A stretch of DNA of 17,704 bases from Weeksellaceae bacterium (lineage in GTDB: Bacteria > Bacteroidota > Bacteroidia > Flavobacteriales > Weeksellaceae). Below the pieces are notes generated by a model. That model was given only the letters and a program-made list of their open reading frames with translations. It searched no databases and was not told the DNA's origin. Shown here in pieces: positions 1 through 7,501 of this stretch. The position numbers and the translations under genes are program-made. The stretch covers positions 1 to 17,704 of the forward strand of contig JAQVDG010000009.1 in the NCBI GenBank assembly GCA_028698395.1, given 5' to 3'. Every line of letters begins with the position of its first letter. The stretch's first letter is position 1.

Positions 1-1193
1 ATCGTCATTACGGGAAAAGTGAGTGGATAGGAAAAGAATTTACAGTGATTGACACTGGTGGATACATCGTGGGATCAGATGATACATTTGAAGTAGAAAT
101 CCGAAAACAAGTCGAGTTGGCAATTGATGAAGCCAATGTGATTTTGTTTGTGGTGGACAATCAGGTGGGTTTGACGGATATGGACAAAGAAGTAGCAAAT
201 TTGCTGAGAAAAACACAAAAACCGGTTTTATTGGTTGTAAATAAAGTGGATACGAATAAAAATTTAGATGATTCGTATGAGTTTTATAATTTAGGGTTTG
301 AAAGTTTTTTCACAATTTCATCTATTAGCGGAAGCGGAACCGGAGAATTATTGGACGAAGCTGTTCGCCATTTTGATGATACCGAATATGAAGATTTGTT
401 TGAAGGTTTACCACGTATTGCCATAGTTGGGCGACCCAATGCCGGAAAGTCCACTTTAACTAATGCACTTTTGGGAGAAGAACGAAATATTGTAACCGAT
501 ATAGCCGGAACAACTCGTGATGCTATTGAAAGTAAATACAATAAATTCGGACATGAATTTGTTTTGATTGATACTGCCGGAGTTCGAAAAAAAGGAAAAG
601 TCAATGAAGATTTGGAATTTTATTCGGTGATGCGTGCTGTTCGGGTAATTGAAGATTGCGATATTTGTGTTTTAGTGATTGATGCAACAAGGGGATTGGA
701 AGCACAGGATTTGAATTTATTGTTTTTAGCAGAACGAAATAGAAAAGGAGTCGTTATTTTAATGAACAAATGGGATTTAGTCGAAAAAGAAACCAATACT
801 CTGAAAGAATACGAAGCCGAAATTAAAAAGAAAATAGCTCCTTTTACAGATGTACCTATTTTGTTTATTTCATCACTGACCATGCAGAGAGTGCATAAAA
901 CAGTAGAAGCTGTGATGCAAGTAAATGAAAATCGAAATCGCAGAATTAAAACAAGTAAATTAAATGAACTGATGCTTCCGATTATTGAAGCAACGCCACC
1001 ACCGGCTATTAAAGGAAAATACATTAAGATTAAATACGTAACGCAATTGCCGACCCGAACACCACAATTTGCTTTTTTTGCGAATTTGCCACAATATGTA
1101 AAAGAACCGTATAAACGTTTTGTGGAAAATCAATTACGTAAAAACTTTGATTTTAAAGGAGTTCCGATTGAAATTTATTTCCGACAAAAGTAA
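1..1193 (+). CDS. der: Ribosome biogenesis GTPase Der (EngA), 5' truncated
   Basis: Der is a tandem-domain GTPase needed for maturation of the 50S ribosomal subunit. The frame is open from the window edge (first full codon at base 3), so the true start lies outside; about 40 N-terminal residues, including the first P-loop, are missing by comparison with the usual 430-440 residues. Visible from the first G domain are DTGG (bases 51-62) and NKVD (240-251). The second G domain has a complete set: GRPNAGKST (429-455), DTAG (570-581), NKWD (765-776) and an SSLT G5-like segment. The C-terminal KH-like domain follows, ending in PIEIYFRQK as is typical. The GTG at 45 is an internal valine, since the upstream codons read RHYGKSEWIGKEF, a conserved Der stretch. 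The gene converges on the Smr gene with only 13 bases between the stops. Confidence 0.97.
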   Translation, partial: RHYGKSEWIGKEFTVIDTGGYIVGSDDTFEVEIRKQVELAIDEANVILFVVDNQVGLTDMDKEVANLLRKTQKPVLLVVNKVDTNKNLDDSYEFYNLGFESFFTISSISGSGTGELLDEAVRHFDDTEYEDLFEGLPRIAIVGRPNAGKSTLTNALLGEERNIVTDIAGTTRDAIESKYNKFGHEFVLIDTAGVRKKGKVNEDLEFYSVMRAVRVIEDCDICVLVIDATRGLEAQDLNLLFLAERNRKGVVILMNKWDLVEKETNTLKEYEAEIKKKIAPFTDVPILFISSLTMQRVHKTVEAVMQVNENRNRRIKTSKLNELMLPIIEATPPPAIKGKYIKIKYVTQLPTRTPQFAFFANLPQYVKEPYKRFVENQLRKNFDFKGVPIEIYFRQK

Positions 1194-1206
1194 AAATTAA
1201 GAAATA

Positions 1207-1719
1207 TCAACCGAATTCAACCACACTTGCTCCACCGTTAAATTTCTGAAAAGAAGCATCGTACACCTGAATATTGGAATATTTTTTTAGAAGCTTCATA
1301 AGCTCATATTTTAATTTTCCGGAACCATGTCCGTGAATTAAAATTATTTTTTTTCGTTTTTCTGTTCTTGCCAATTCAATTTCCTCTTTGGCTTTGTTGA
1401 GCTGGATATTTAATTTCTCAAAAGGCTCATAACGAGAAGGATAATCAACTAAGCTGTCAAAATGTAAATCAATCTCTTTTACATCATTTTCTTTTTTTGA
1501 TTTTGTAATTGTTTTGGGAAGTATAGATTCTTCTGTTTTTGGAACAGAAAGAAAATCATCTATGAAAAAATCAGTATCCGGAATTATTTCAGTAATAGAA
1601 TAAGTTTCTTCAAATCCGTATTCAGTTAAAATGACAATTTTATTTCCTTGAATTTGAATGATTTTTCCTTTTTGGTCATCGTCTAAAACCTTGATTTCAT
1701 CTCCAATTTTGAATTTCAT
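1207..1719 (-). CDS. Small Smr-domain protein (stand-alone MutS2-type C-terminus)
   Basis: This 170-residue protein has a C-terminal Smr domain (about residues 80-170). It shows an IDLHFDSL strand corresponding to the family's LDLHG motif, then an amphipathic KEEIELARTEKRKK helix and the signature HGHGSGKLK. Smr domains bind or nick branched DNA in MutS2, or cleave RNA in ribosome-rescue proteins. The N-terminal 50 residues (FKIGDEIKVLDDDQKGKIIQIQGNKIVI) look like the small beta-barrel that precedes Smr in MutS2. There is no MutS ATPase here, so labels such as 'DNA mismatch repair protein MutS' would mislead. The ATG at 1719 fits the domain start, and a near-consensus -7 element lies only 4 bases upstream. 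Substrate (DNA or RNA) cannot be decided from sequence. Confidence 0.88.
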   Translation of the reverse strand: MKFKIGDEIKVLDDDQKGKIIQIQGNKIVILTEYGFEETYSITEIIPDTDFFIDDFLSVPKTEESILPKTITKSKKENDVKEIDLHFDSLVDYPSRYEPFEKLNIQLNKAKEEIELARTEKRKKIILIHGHGSGKLKYELMKLLKKYSNIQVYDASFQKFNGGASVVEFG

Positions 1720-1723
1720 GCAG

Positions 1724-1731
1724 TAAATATA
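1724..1731 (-). promoter_or_regulatory. Possible -7 box of the Smr gene
   Basis: On the minus strand this reads TATATTTA, one base off the Bacteroidota -7 consensus TANNTTTG. It sits 4 bases before the ATG, so a start about 6 bases downstream would give an essentially leaderless mRNA. No clear TTG -33 element is seen. Confidence 0.35.
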
Positions 1732-1815
1732 AGTCGGAAAAGCATTTAGAAAAAAACAGAAATTTGATTTTAATCGAATTGTTGGTTGGAATTCCCAATT
1801 ACAGATTAGAAAATG

Positions 1816-1823
1816 TAAATTTG
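1816..1823 (+). promoter_or_regulatory. -7 box of the aromatic-biosynthesis/rsgA operon
   Basis: TAAATTTG matches TANNTTTG exactly and lies 8 bases before the ATG at 1832. The implied transcription start, about 6 bases past the box, falls at 1829-1831, giving a leaderless or near-leaderless transcript. The nearest TTG (1786-1788) is 27 bases upstream, longer than the usual spacing, so the -33 element is poor or absent. Confidence 0.6.
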
Positions 1824-1831
1824 CATTCAGT

Positions 1832-2920
1832 ATGAATACAAAAGAAACTTGGTTTAGGACGAATAATAAACCTTTGGTGATTGCAGGACCATGCAGTGCC
1901 GAAAGTGAAAAGCAAATGTTGAAAACCGCAGAACGATTAAATAAAGAATATGTTCAGGTTTTCCGAGCCGGAATCTGGAAACCCAGAACCAAACCCAATT
2001 GTTTTGAAGGAGTAGGAGCAATAGGTTTGAAATGGCTGAAAAAAGTTAAAGATGAATTCGGATTTAAGACAGCAATTGAAGTTGCTACGGCAAATCATGT
2101 GAATTTAGCCTTGGAGCATGAAGTGGATATTTTATGGATTGGAGCGCGTTCTACCGTTAATCCGTTTACCGTTCAGGAAATTGCAGAAGCACTTCAAAAT
2201 ACCGATAAAATTGTGATGGTTAAGAATCCGGTTAATCCGGATTTGGATTTGTGGATGGGAGCGATAGAACGACTTCAAGCACAGAATATTCAAAAAATAA
2301 TAGCCATTCACAGAGGTTTTTCAACTTATAAAAAAACAAAATACCGAAATAATCCACAATGGCAAATCGCATTGGATTTTATGAATAAAATGCCGGAAAT
2401 TCCACTTATCTGCGATCCTTCTCATATTTGTGGAAATCGAACCGGATTGTTTGAAGTAGCCCAACAAGCGTTTAATTTTAATTACGATGGTTTGATGATT
2501 GAAACCCATAATAATCCGGATGATGCGTGGAGCGATGCCGAACAACAAATTACGCCCGAACGATTGACGGAAATATTGGGACAATTACAATTACGGAAAA
2601 AAGATGATGAAGATTCTTTTTATCATTCCGATTTATCACATTTACGAAGTGAAATAGATGAAGCCGACCAAATAATTTTAGAAACAATGGCAAATAGAAT
2701 GTCGATTTCTTCTCAAATCGGGAAATTGAAAAAAGCCCATAATGTCGCTCTTTTTCAACCGGAACGATGGAAACAAATTTTAGAAAATGCTATTAAACAA
2801 GGGGAAACATTAAATTTATCAGAAGAATTTATCGTTAAATTGGTCAGAGCGATTCATCAAGAATCAATTCAACATCAAAATAAAATTATGAATTCAGAAA
2901 ACCCGGAAAAGCAAGTATGA
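1832..2920 (+). CDS. Bifunctional DAHP synthase / type II chorismate mutase
   Basis: The N-terminal domain (about residues 1-250) is a class I-beta (KDO8P-synthase-like) DAHP synthase, which joins phosphoenolpyruvate and erythrose 4-phosphate in the first step of the shikimate pathway. Diagnostic stretches are GPCSAES (19-25), RAGIWKPRTKP (45-55), VKNPVNPDLDLWMGA, IHRGF, CDPSHICGNR and MIETHNNPDDAWSDAEQQ. The C-terminal 90 residues (from about LRSEIDEADQIIL) form an AroQ-type all-helical chorismate mutase, converting chorismate to prephenate, with R/K-rich helices and a QPERW segment. In characterised fusions the mutase domain mediates feedback inhibition by prephenate or chorismate; that is inferred here. 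Length (362) and order (synthase then mutase) match the Bacteroidota form. The stop overlaps the rsgA start (ATGA, 2917-2920), indicating translational coupling. Symbols differ between species (aroG, aroF, aroA), so none is given. Confidence 0.96.
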   Translation: MNTKETWFRTNNKPLVIAGPCSAESEKQMLKTAERLNKEYVQVFRAGIWKPRTKPNCFEGVGAIGLKWLKKVKDEFGFKTAIEVATANHVNLALEHEVDILWIGARSTVNPFTVQEIAEALQNTDKIVMVKNPVNPDLDLWMGAIERLQAQNIQKIIAIHRGFSTYKKTKYRNNPQWQIALDFMNKMPEIPLICDPSHICGNRTGLFEVAQQAFNFNYDGLMIETHNNPDDAWSDAEQQITPERLTEILGQLQLRKKDDEDSFYHSDLSHLRSEIDEADQIILETMANRMSISSQIGKLKKAHNVALFQPERWKQILENAIKQGETLNLSEEFIVKLVRAIHQESIQHQNKIMNSENPEKQV

Positions 2921-3849
2921 AAGCCCGTGTGATTAAATCAACTGGAAGTTGGTATATTTTACGGGACGATTTAGGAAATTCTTTTAAAGCCCGGATTCGG
3001 GGAAAATTTCGACTGGACAAAATTCAACACACTAATCCCGTTGCCGTAGGTGATTTTGTGGATTTTACTTTGGATAAAGATGGTTTTGCTGTGATTTCAA
3101 AAATTCATGAACGAAAGAATTATATCATTCGCAAATCAGTAAACTTATCAAAAAAAACGCATATTATTGCTTCCAATATCGACAAAGCGTTTCTCATCAT
3201 CACAGTAGATAATCCCCGAACATCTTTTGGTTTCATCGATCGGTTTTTGGTAACGGCTGAAGCCTATCATATTCCGGTGGTTTTGGTAATGAATAAAATG
3301 GATGCTTATTCTGAAGATCAATTAAAGGAAGTGGAGTTTTATTTATCACTTTATCAAAAAATTGGATATGAAAGTATTCGAGTTTCGGCTCATTCTCAGT
3401 TGAATATTGAAGAATTAAAACAAAAATTAAAAGGAATAAATTCTTTGTTTTCAGGTCATTCCGGAGTAGGAAAATCCACTTTAATGAATGTTTTACATCC
3501 GGATTTGGATTTAAAAACATCTTTTGTTTCGGATTTTAATCAAAAAGGACAGCACACCACTACTTTTGCCGAAATGTACGAATGGTCTTTTGGTGGTTTT
3601 TGTATTGATACACCGGGAATCAAAGAATTTGGTTTGGCAGAAATGGAAAAAGAAGAAATTCAGGATTATTTTCCCGAAATATTTACAGCAAAAAAAGAGT
3701 GTAAATTTGCTGATTGTTTACATATAAACGAACCTCAATGTGTTGTTTTAGAAAAAGTTAGAACAGGAGAAATAGCCGAAAGTCGTTATGAAAATTACAT
3801 AGGATTTTTAAATGAAATTGAGGAAAGCAATTCCTTGAAAGGATTTTAA
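2917..3849 (+). CDS. rsgA: Ribosome small-subunit-dependent GTPase RsgA
   Basis: RsgA is a circularly permuted GTPase that checks late 30S subunit assembly and releases RbfA. The domain order is diagnostic: an N-terminal OB fold (residues 1-70), then G4 NKMD (126-129), a G5-like SAHS (157-160), P-loop GHSGVGKST (180-188), the G2 threonines in GQHTTT (211-216) and G3 DTPG (231-234). A C-terminal zinc knuckle has Cys262, Cys267, His269 and Cys275. At 310 residues it is normal length, with all key residues present. Its ATG overlaps the stop of the upstream aromatic-pathway gene by 4 bases and dtd follows after 30 bases, so it is probably expressed from the promoter at 1816. Confidence 0.97.
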   Translation: MKARVIKSTGSWYILRDDLGNSFKARIRGKFRLDKIQHTNPVAVGDFVDFTLDKDGFAVISKIHERKNYIIRKSVNLSKKTHIIASNIDKAFLIITVDNPRTSFGFIDRFLVTAEAYHIPVVLVMNKMDAYSEDQLKEVEFYLSLYQKIGYESIRVSAHSQLNIEELKQKLKGINSLFSGHSGVGKSTLMNVLHPDLDLKTSFVSDFNQKGQHTTTFAEMYEWSFGGFCIDTPGIKEFGLAEMEKEEIQDYFPEIFTAKKECKFADCLHINEPQCVVLEKVRTGEIAESRYENYIGFLNEIEESNSLKGF

Positions 3850-3879
3850 ACCTTATCTTCGACTCCAAAATTTATAAAA

Positions 3880-4332
3880 ATGCGCATAGTCATTCAGCGG
3901 GTAAAATCTGCTCAAGTAGAGGTAGAAGGAGAAATTGTAGGGAAAATTGATATCGGACTTTTGATTTTGGCAGGGTTTGAAGAAGGGGATACGGAAGAAG
4001 ATTTTGAATGGATGGCCTCTAAAATCATTCAGTTACGGATTTTTCCGGATGAAAATGGAGTGATGAATCTCCCGATTGAATCGGTGAAAGGTAGTATTTT
4101 GGTTGTCAGCCAGTTTACACTTCATGCTTCTACAAAAAAAGGAAACCGACCTTCTTATATTCGTTCGTCATCTCCTGATATAGCTAAAAATCAGTATGTT
4201 AATTTTGTTAAAGTTCTTAAAAATAAATATATTCGTCCTATTCAAACCGGGATTTTTGGTGCGGATATGAAAATAGAATTAATAAATGATGGTCCGGTGA
4301 CGATACTTATTGATTCAAAAAATAAAGAATAA
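3880..4332 (+). CDS. dtd: D-aminoacyl-tRNA deacylase
   Basis: Dtd is a homodimeric proofreading enzyme that hydrolyses D-aminoacyl-tRNAs (and Gly-tRNA-Ala) formed by mischarging. The 150-residue length is standard. The family signatures are present: SQFTLHA (77-83), KKGNRPSY (86-93), GIFGADMKIEL (124-134) and the GP-containing NDGPVT (136-141), which carries the cross-subunit Gly-cisPro chirality filter. The ATG is preceded by an A-rich leader, and TATCTTCG at 3854-3861 is only a weak match to a -7 box, so read-through from rsgA is likely. The next gene starts 15 bases after the stop. Confidence 0.96.
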   Translation: MRIVIQRVKSAQVEVEGEIVGKIDIGLLILAGFEEGDTEEDFEWMASKIIQLRIFPDENGVMNLPIESVKGSILVVSQFTLHASTKKGNRPSYIRSSSPDIAKNQYVNFVKVLKNKYIRPIQTGIFGADMKIELINDGPVTILIDSKNKE

Positions 4333-4347
4333 AAACATACCCTTTCT

Positions 4348-6246
4348 ATGAAATATTTACTCGTTTTTCTTTTCAGTTTATCCATTGGAATTCAAGCACA
4401 GGAATATGCCGTTTCTTTAATTCCTCAAGACTTACTTCAAGATGCTTATGCAGTAGTTCGAAAAGCCGATGTAAAAGTTGAATTTTTAAAATACAATCAA
4501 GAAAAAGTAACTACTCATATTGCTGTTACTATACTGAATGAGGACGGATTGAAATTTGCCTATCAGAATTTATTTTACACTAAATCAACAAAAATCAACA
4601 AATTCGAAGCACAATTATTTGATGCAAACGGAAAGCTTATTCGTAAAATGAAAAAACGAGATATTAAAGATGTGAGTGCTTATGACGGATATTCACTTTT
4701 TATTGATACACGTGTAAAACATTTTGCTTTTATGCCGCCTCCTTATCCTTTTACAGTAGAATATTCCTATGAAATTATAAGTTCAAATACCATTAATTTA
4801 ACATCTTGGGTTTCAGTTGGGAATTATAATTTAAGTGTTGAAAAATCGACTTATACATTAGAAAATAAAACACAAATTCCAATTCGTAAAAAAGAATCAG
4901 GATTTGATTATTTAGCTGTAACTAAATCCGAAACAGAAAATTCACTTTTTTATTCTGTTGAAAATATAACAGCAATTCAAGATGAAATAATGAGTCCGCC
5001 TTTAAAAGAAATCACACCTCGGGTTTATTTTTCTCCTAATGAATTTCAATTGGAAGGTGTAAAAGGAAAAATGGAAAATTGGCAGGAATTCGGGAAATGG
5101 TATTATGATAATTTATTAAAAAACAAGTTAGATTTATCCAAAAACGATAAAAAAATGGTGATGGAGTTGGTTTCAGGTATTGAAGATCCGGTAGAAAAAG
5201 TTCAGATTTTATATGAATTTTTACAATCCAAAACCCGATATGTTAACATTTCAATCGGAATTGGTGGTTGGGAACCGTTTCCGGCTTCTTATGTGAGTGA
5301 AAAAAATTATGGCGATTGCAAAGCATTGTCTAACTACATGGTTAGTCTTTTGGATGTAATCGGAATTGAAGCTTTTCATACAATTATTGCAGCAGATAAC
5401 AACCGAAAAGTAGATTTGGAAGAAGATTTTCCATCTTTACAAGGAAATCACATGATTGTAAATGTTCCGATTGGCGATGAAATCATTTGGTTGGAATGTA
5501 CCAATCAGCAAACGGCTTTTAATTATTTAGGTTCTTCTACAGATGATCGATATGCTTTGTCAATTTCTCCGGAAGGTGGAAAAATCATAACCACCAAAAA
5601 ATATCCGGCAGAGGAAAACAAAAAACAAATAAAAGCAAAAGGAAAACTGAGTCCAGACGGAAATTTATCGGTGGTTTATTCCATTGAAACTTCCGGACTT
5701 TATTATCAAAATTATTATTTGTTGGATTTCATGGAAACCAAAGAAAAAGAAAAAAGAATTGAAAACATTCTTAGAAAATTACCCGGTGCTTCTCTTCAAA
5801 GTTATAGTTTTGAGAATGACAGAAAAAATGCGATTTTCACAACTAATTTAAAGGTAGAATCCAAGTATTATGCAAAAAAAATTGATAAAAATCTGATTTT
5901 TAATCCGGTTTCATTTGAAGGATTGGGCAGTTGGTTAAAAAAAGATGATAATCGAAAATATCCGTTTGAAATTCGTTTTGGATATTCAGAAGAAACAGAA
6001 TTTGACTTGGATTTGCCACCCGGATTTCAGTTGAATGAAACCTTTACACCTTTGTTTTATAAGAGTGAATTTGGAAATTATTCGCTGAATATTCAACAAG
6101 AAACTCCGAATCGGTTAAAAATTAAACGAACTTTAATTGTCAACGACGGAAGTTATTCCAAAGAAAAATTCAATGATTATGTGGAATTTCAACATAAAAT
6201 TTCATCTATGGACAATGTGAAGTTATTAATTGAAGCAAAAGAGTAA
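4348..6246 (+). CDS. Secreted DUF3857 / transglutaminase-like protein
   Basis: This 632-residue protein begins with a clear signal peptide (hydrophobic LLVFLFSLSIGIQA, probable cut before QEYA at about residue 18), so it is exported to the periplasm or outer face. Residues about 45-220 match DUF3857. A transglutaminase/protease-like core follows, with Cys324 in NYGDCKAL and His368 in GNHMIV; the third catalytic position is in WLECT, where Glu383 stands in place of the more usual Asp. The remaining C-terminus is beta-rich (DUF3858-like). Family members are widespread in Bacteroidota and mostly uncharacterised; they may be proteases, amidases or cross-linkers of envelope polymers, and the substrate is unknown. 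It lies 15 bases after dtd, so is probably co-transcribed, but nothing links its function to tRNA editing. Confidence 0.9.
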   Translation: MKYLLVFLFSLSIGIQAQEYAVSLIPQDLLQDAYAVVRKADVKVEFLKYNQEKVTTHIAVTILNEDGLKFAYQNLFYTKSTKINKFEAQLFDANGKLIRKMKKRDIKDVSAYDGYSLFIDTRVKHFAFMPPPYPFTVEYSYEIISSNTINLTSWVSVGNYNLSVEKSTYTLENKTQIPIRKKESGFDYLAVTKSETENSLFYSVENITAIQDEIMSPPLKEITPRVYFSPNEFQLEGVKGKMENWQEFGKWYYDNLLKNKLDLSKNDKKMVMELVSGIEDPVEKVQILYEFLQSKTRYVNISIGIGGWEPFPASYVSEKNYGDCKALSNYMVSLLDVIGIEAFHTIIAADNNRKVDLEEDFPSLQGNHMIVNVPIGDEIIWLECTNQQTAFNYLGSSTDDRYALSISPEGGKIITTKKYPAEENKKQIKAKGKLSPDGNLSVVYSIETSGLYYQNYYLLDFMETKEKEKRIENILRKLPGASLQSYSFENDRKNAIFTTNLKVESKYYAKKIDKNLIFNPVSFEGLGSWLKKDDNRKYPFEIRFGYSEETEFDLDLPPGFQLNETFTPLFYKSEFGNYSLNIQQETPNRLKIKRTLIVNDGSYSKEKFNDYVEFQHKISSMDNVKLLIEAKE

Positions 6247-6256
6247 GAAATTGTTT

Positions 6257-6279
6257 AAAATTTACCGACAATAAATTTT
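6257..6279 (+). terminator. Weak all-A/T hairpin after the DUF3857 gene
   Basis: An 8-base perfect inverted repeat (AAAATTTA / TAAATTTT) with a 7-base loop lies 11 bases after the stop and is followed by a T-rich stretch. The stem has no G-C pairs, so termination would be leaky at best. Confidence 0.3.
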
Positions 6280-6281
6280 CT

Positions 6282-6289
6282 TACTTTTA
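6282..6289 (+). promoter_or_regulatory. Possible -7 box of the histidine kinase gene
   Basis: TACTTTTA differs from TANNTTTG only in the last base and is 18 bases before the ATG. The nearest TTG (6251-6253) is 28 bases upstream, which is long. This may give the kinase its own promoter, but the call is tentative. Confidence 0.3.
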
Positions 6290-6307
6290 CATCTTAGAAA
6301 AGAAAAT

Positions 6308-7471
6308 ATGAATCGGTTTACACTTCTGAAAAGTCGAAATTTGAGCAAATGGATTGGATTTGTCTTTGCTTTTGCCATTTTTGGTGTGACGATTTGGTTT
6401 ACAACTCAATTTGTTAACCAGTTGAAATCAGAAGAAAAAATGAAGATTGAAAACTACGCAGAAGCCGTTCAGATTTTAGGTTCGGATGAAGATCTCAATT
6501 CTCAGATTCAAAATTATTTAACAGGAATTATAAGTGCCAATAAGACTATGCCGGTTGTTTTGTTGGATGAATCGGGAGAAATCATGAACATGAGTAATAT
6601 TCCTGAGGATATTCAAAATAAACCTCATAAATTAAATAAAATCGTACAAAAAATGAAAGATTTGCACGATCCTATTGAGGTAGATTTGGGTGTATTCGGA
6701 AAGCAATATGTGTATTATGAAAACTCTCAATTATTAAAGCGTTTGCAATATTATCCCATTATTTTAATTTTGATTATCATTCTTTTTGTGTATTTCAGTT
6801 ATTGGTATTTCAGAACGCTAAAAAACACCGAACAGAGTTTTTTGTGGGCAGGAATGGCAAAAGAAACAGCTCATCAAATCGGGACACCTTTGTCGTCTCT
6901 TTTGGGTTGGATAGAAATTTTGAAAATGGAAAAAGTCGATCAAGAACCTGTTTTAGAAATGGAAAAAGATATCCAACGTTTGAATCAAATCACCGAACGT
7001 TTTTCTAAAATCGGTTCAATTCCTGAATTGCGACCTTCTAATGTAGTGGAAATCACAGAAAATACCGTACATTATTTACGAAATCGGATTTCTAAAAAAG
7101 TGGACATTCAGTTCGTGTGTGAAAAAGGAGAAATCCGAATTCCACTGAACACTGCACTGTACAGTTGGGTTTTGGAAAATTTGATTAAAAATGCTGTTGA
7201 TGCCATGCAAAATATAGGTGCAATCAATGTTTACATCAACGATGGAGAAAATAAAGTCAGTATTTCGGTGGTTGATACCGGGCCGGGAATTCCAAAAAAA
7301 ATGCACAAACAGATTTTTGATCCGGGTTATACCACCAAACAAAGAGGTTGGGGATTGGGATTGTCTTTAGCGAAACGAATTATTGAAAATTACCACAAAG
7401 GACATATTTTTGTAGCTAAATCCGACCGGAATTCAGGGACGGAAATCCGAATTATTTTACGAAAAGCTTAA
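6308..7471 (+). CDS. Membrane sensor histidine kinase, no adjacent response regulator
   Basis: This 387-residue kinase has two membrane segments (about residues 15-36 and 147-168) that bracket a roughly 110-residue extracytoplasmic sensor loop with no domain I recognise. There is no obvious HAMP; the H-box follows almost directly after the second segment: AKETAHQIGTPLSSLLGW with phospho-acceptor His189. The ATPase part shows the N-box NLIKNAVDAM (291-300), G1 VVDTGPGIP (321-329) and G2 RGWGLGLSLAKR (346-357), where RGW replaces the commoner GGT/GGS. FDPGYTTK is the F-box. All catalytic elements are present, so it should autophosphorylate. No response regulator is encoded nearby, so its partner lies elsewhere. 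The stop lies inside a terminator hairpin shared with hemW. Confidence 0.92.
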   Translation: MNRFTLLKSRNLSKWIGFVFAFAIFGVTIWFTTQFVNQLKSEEKMKIENYAEAVQILGSDEDLNSQIQNYLTGIISANKTMPVVLLDESGEIMNMSNIPEDIQNKPHKLNKIVQKMKDLHDPIEVDLGVFGKQYVYYENSQLLKRLQYYPIILILIIILFVYFSYWYFRTLKNTEQSFLWAGMAKETAHQIGTPLSSLLGWIEILKMEKVDQEPVLEMEKDIQRLNQITERFSKIGSIPELRPSNVVEITENTVHYLRNRISKKVDIQFVCEKGEIRIPLNTALYSWVLENLIKNAVDAMQNIGAINVYINDGENKVSISVVDTGPGIPKKMHKQIFDPGYTTKQRGWGLGLSLAKRIIENYHKGHIFVAKSDRNSGTEIRIILRKA

Positions 7472-7501
7472 AGTTTATAGTTTATTTTTAAACAAGCTTT
7501 T
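7462..7501. terminator. Bidirectional terminator between histidine kinase and hemW
   Basis: Perfect outer arms AAAAGCTT (7462-7469) and AAGCTTTT (7494-7501) enclose inner arms GTTTA (7473-7477) and TAAAC (7489-7493), with a three-A bulge and an 11-base loop. The stem includes the end of the kinase gene and reaches into the hemW stop codon (7500-7502). Each strand ends its stem in a T run, so it can act in both directions. Confidence 0.65.

Noticed and set aside
45..1193. Treating GTG at 45 as the start of Der
   Set aside because: Codons upstream to the window edge encode conserved Der residues, so the gene is truncated by the window and not short.
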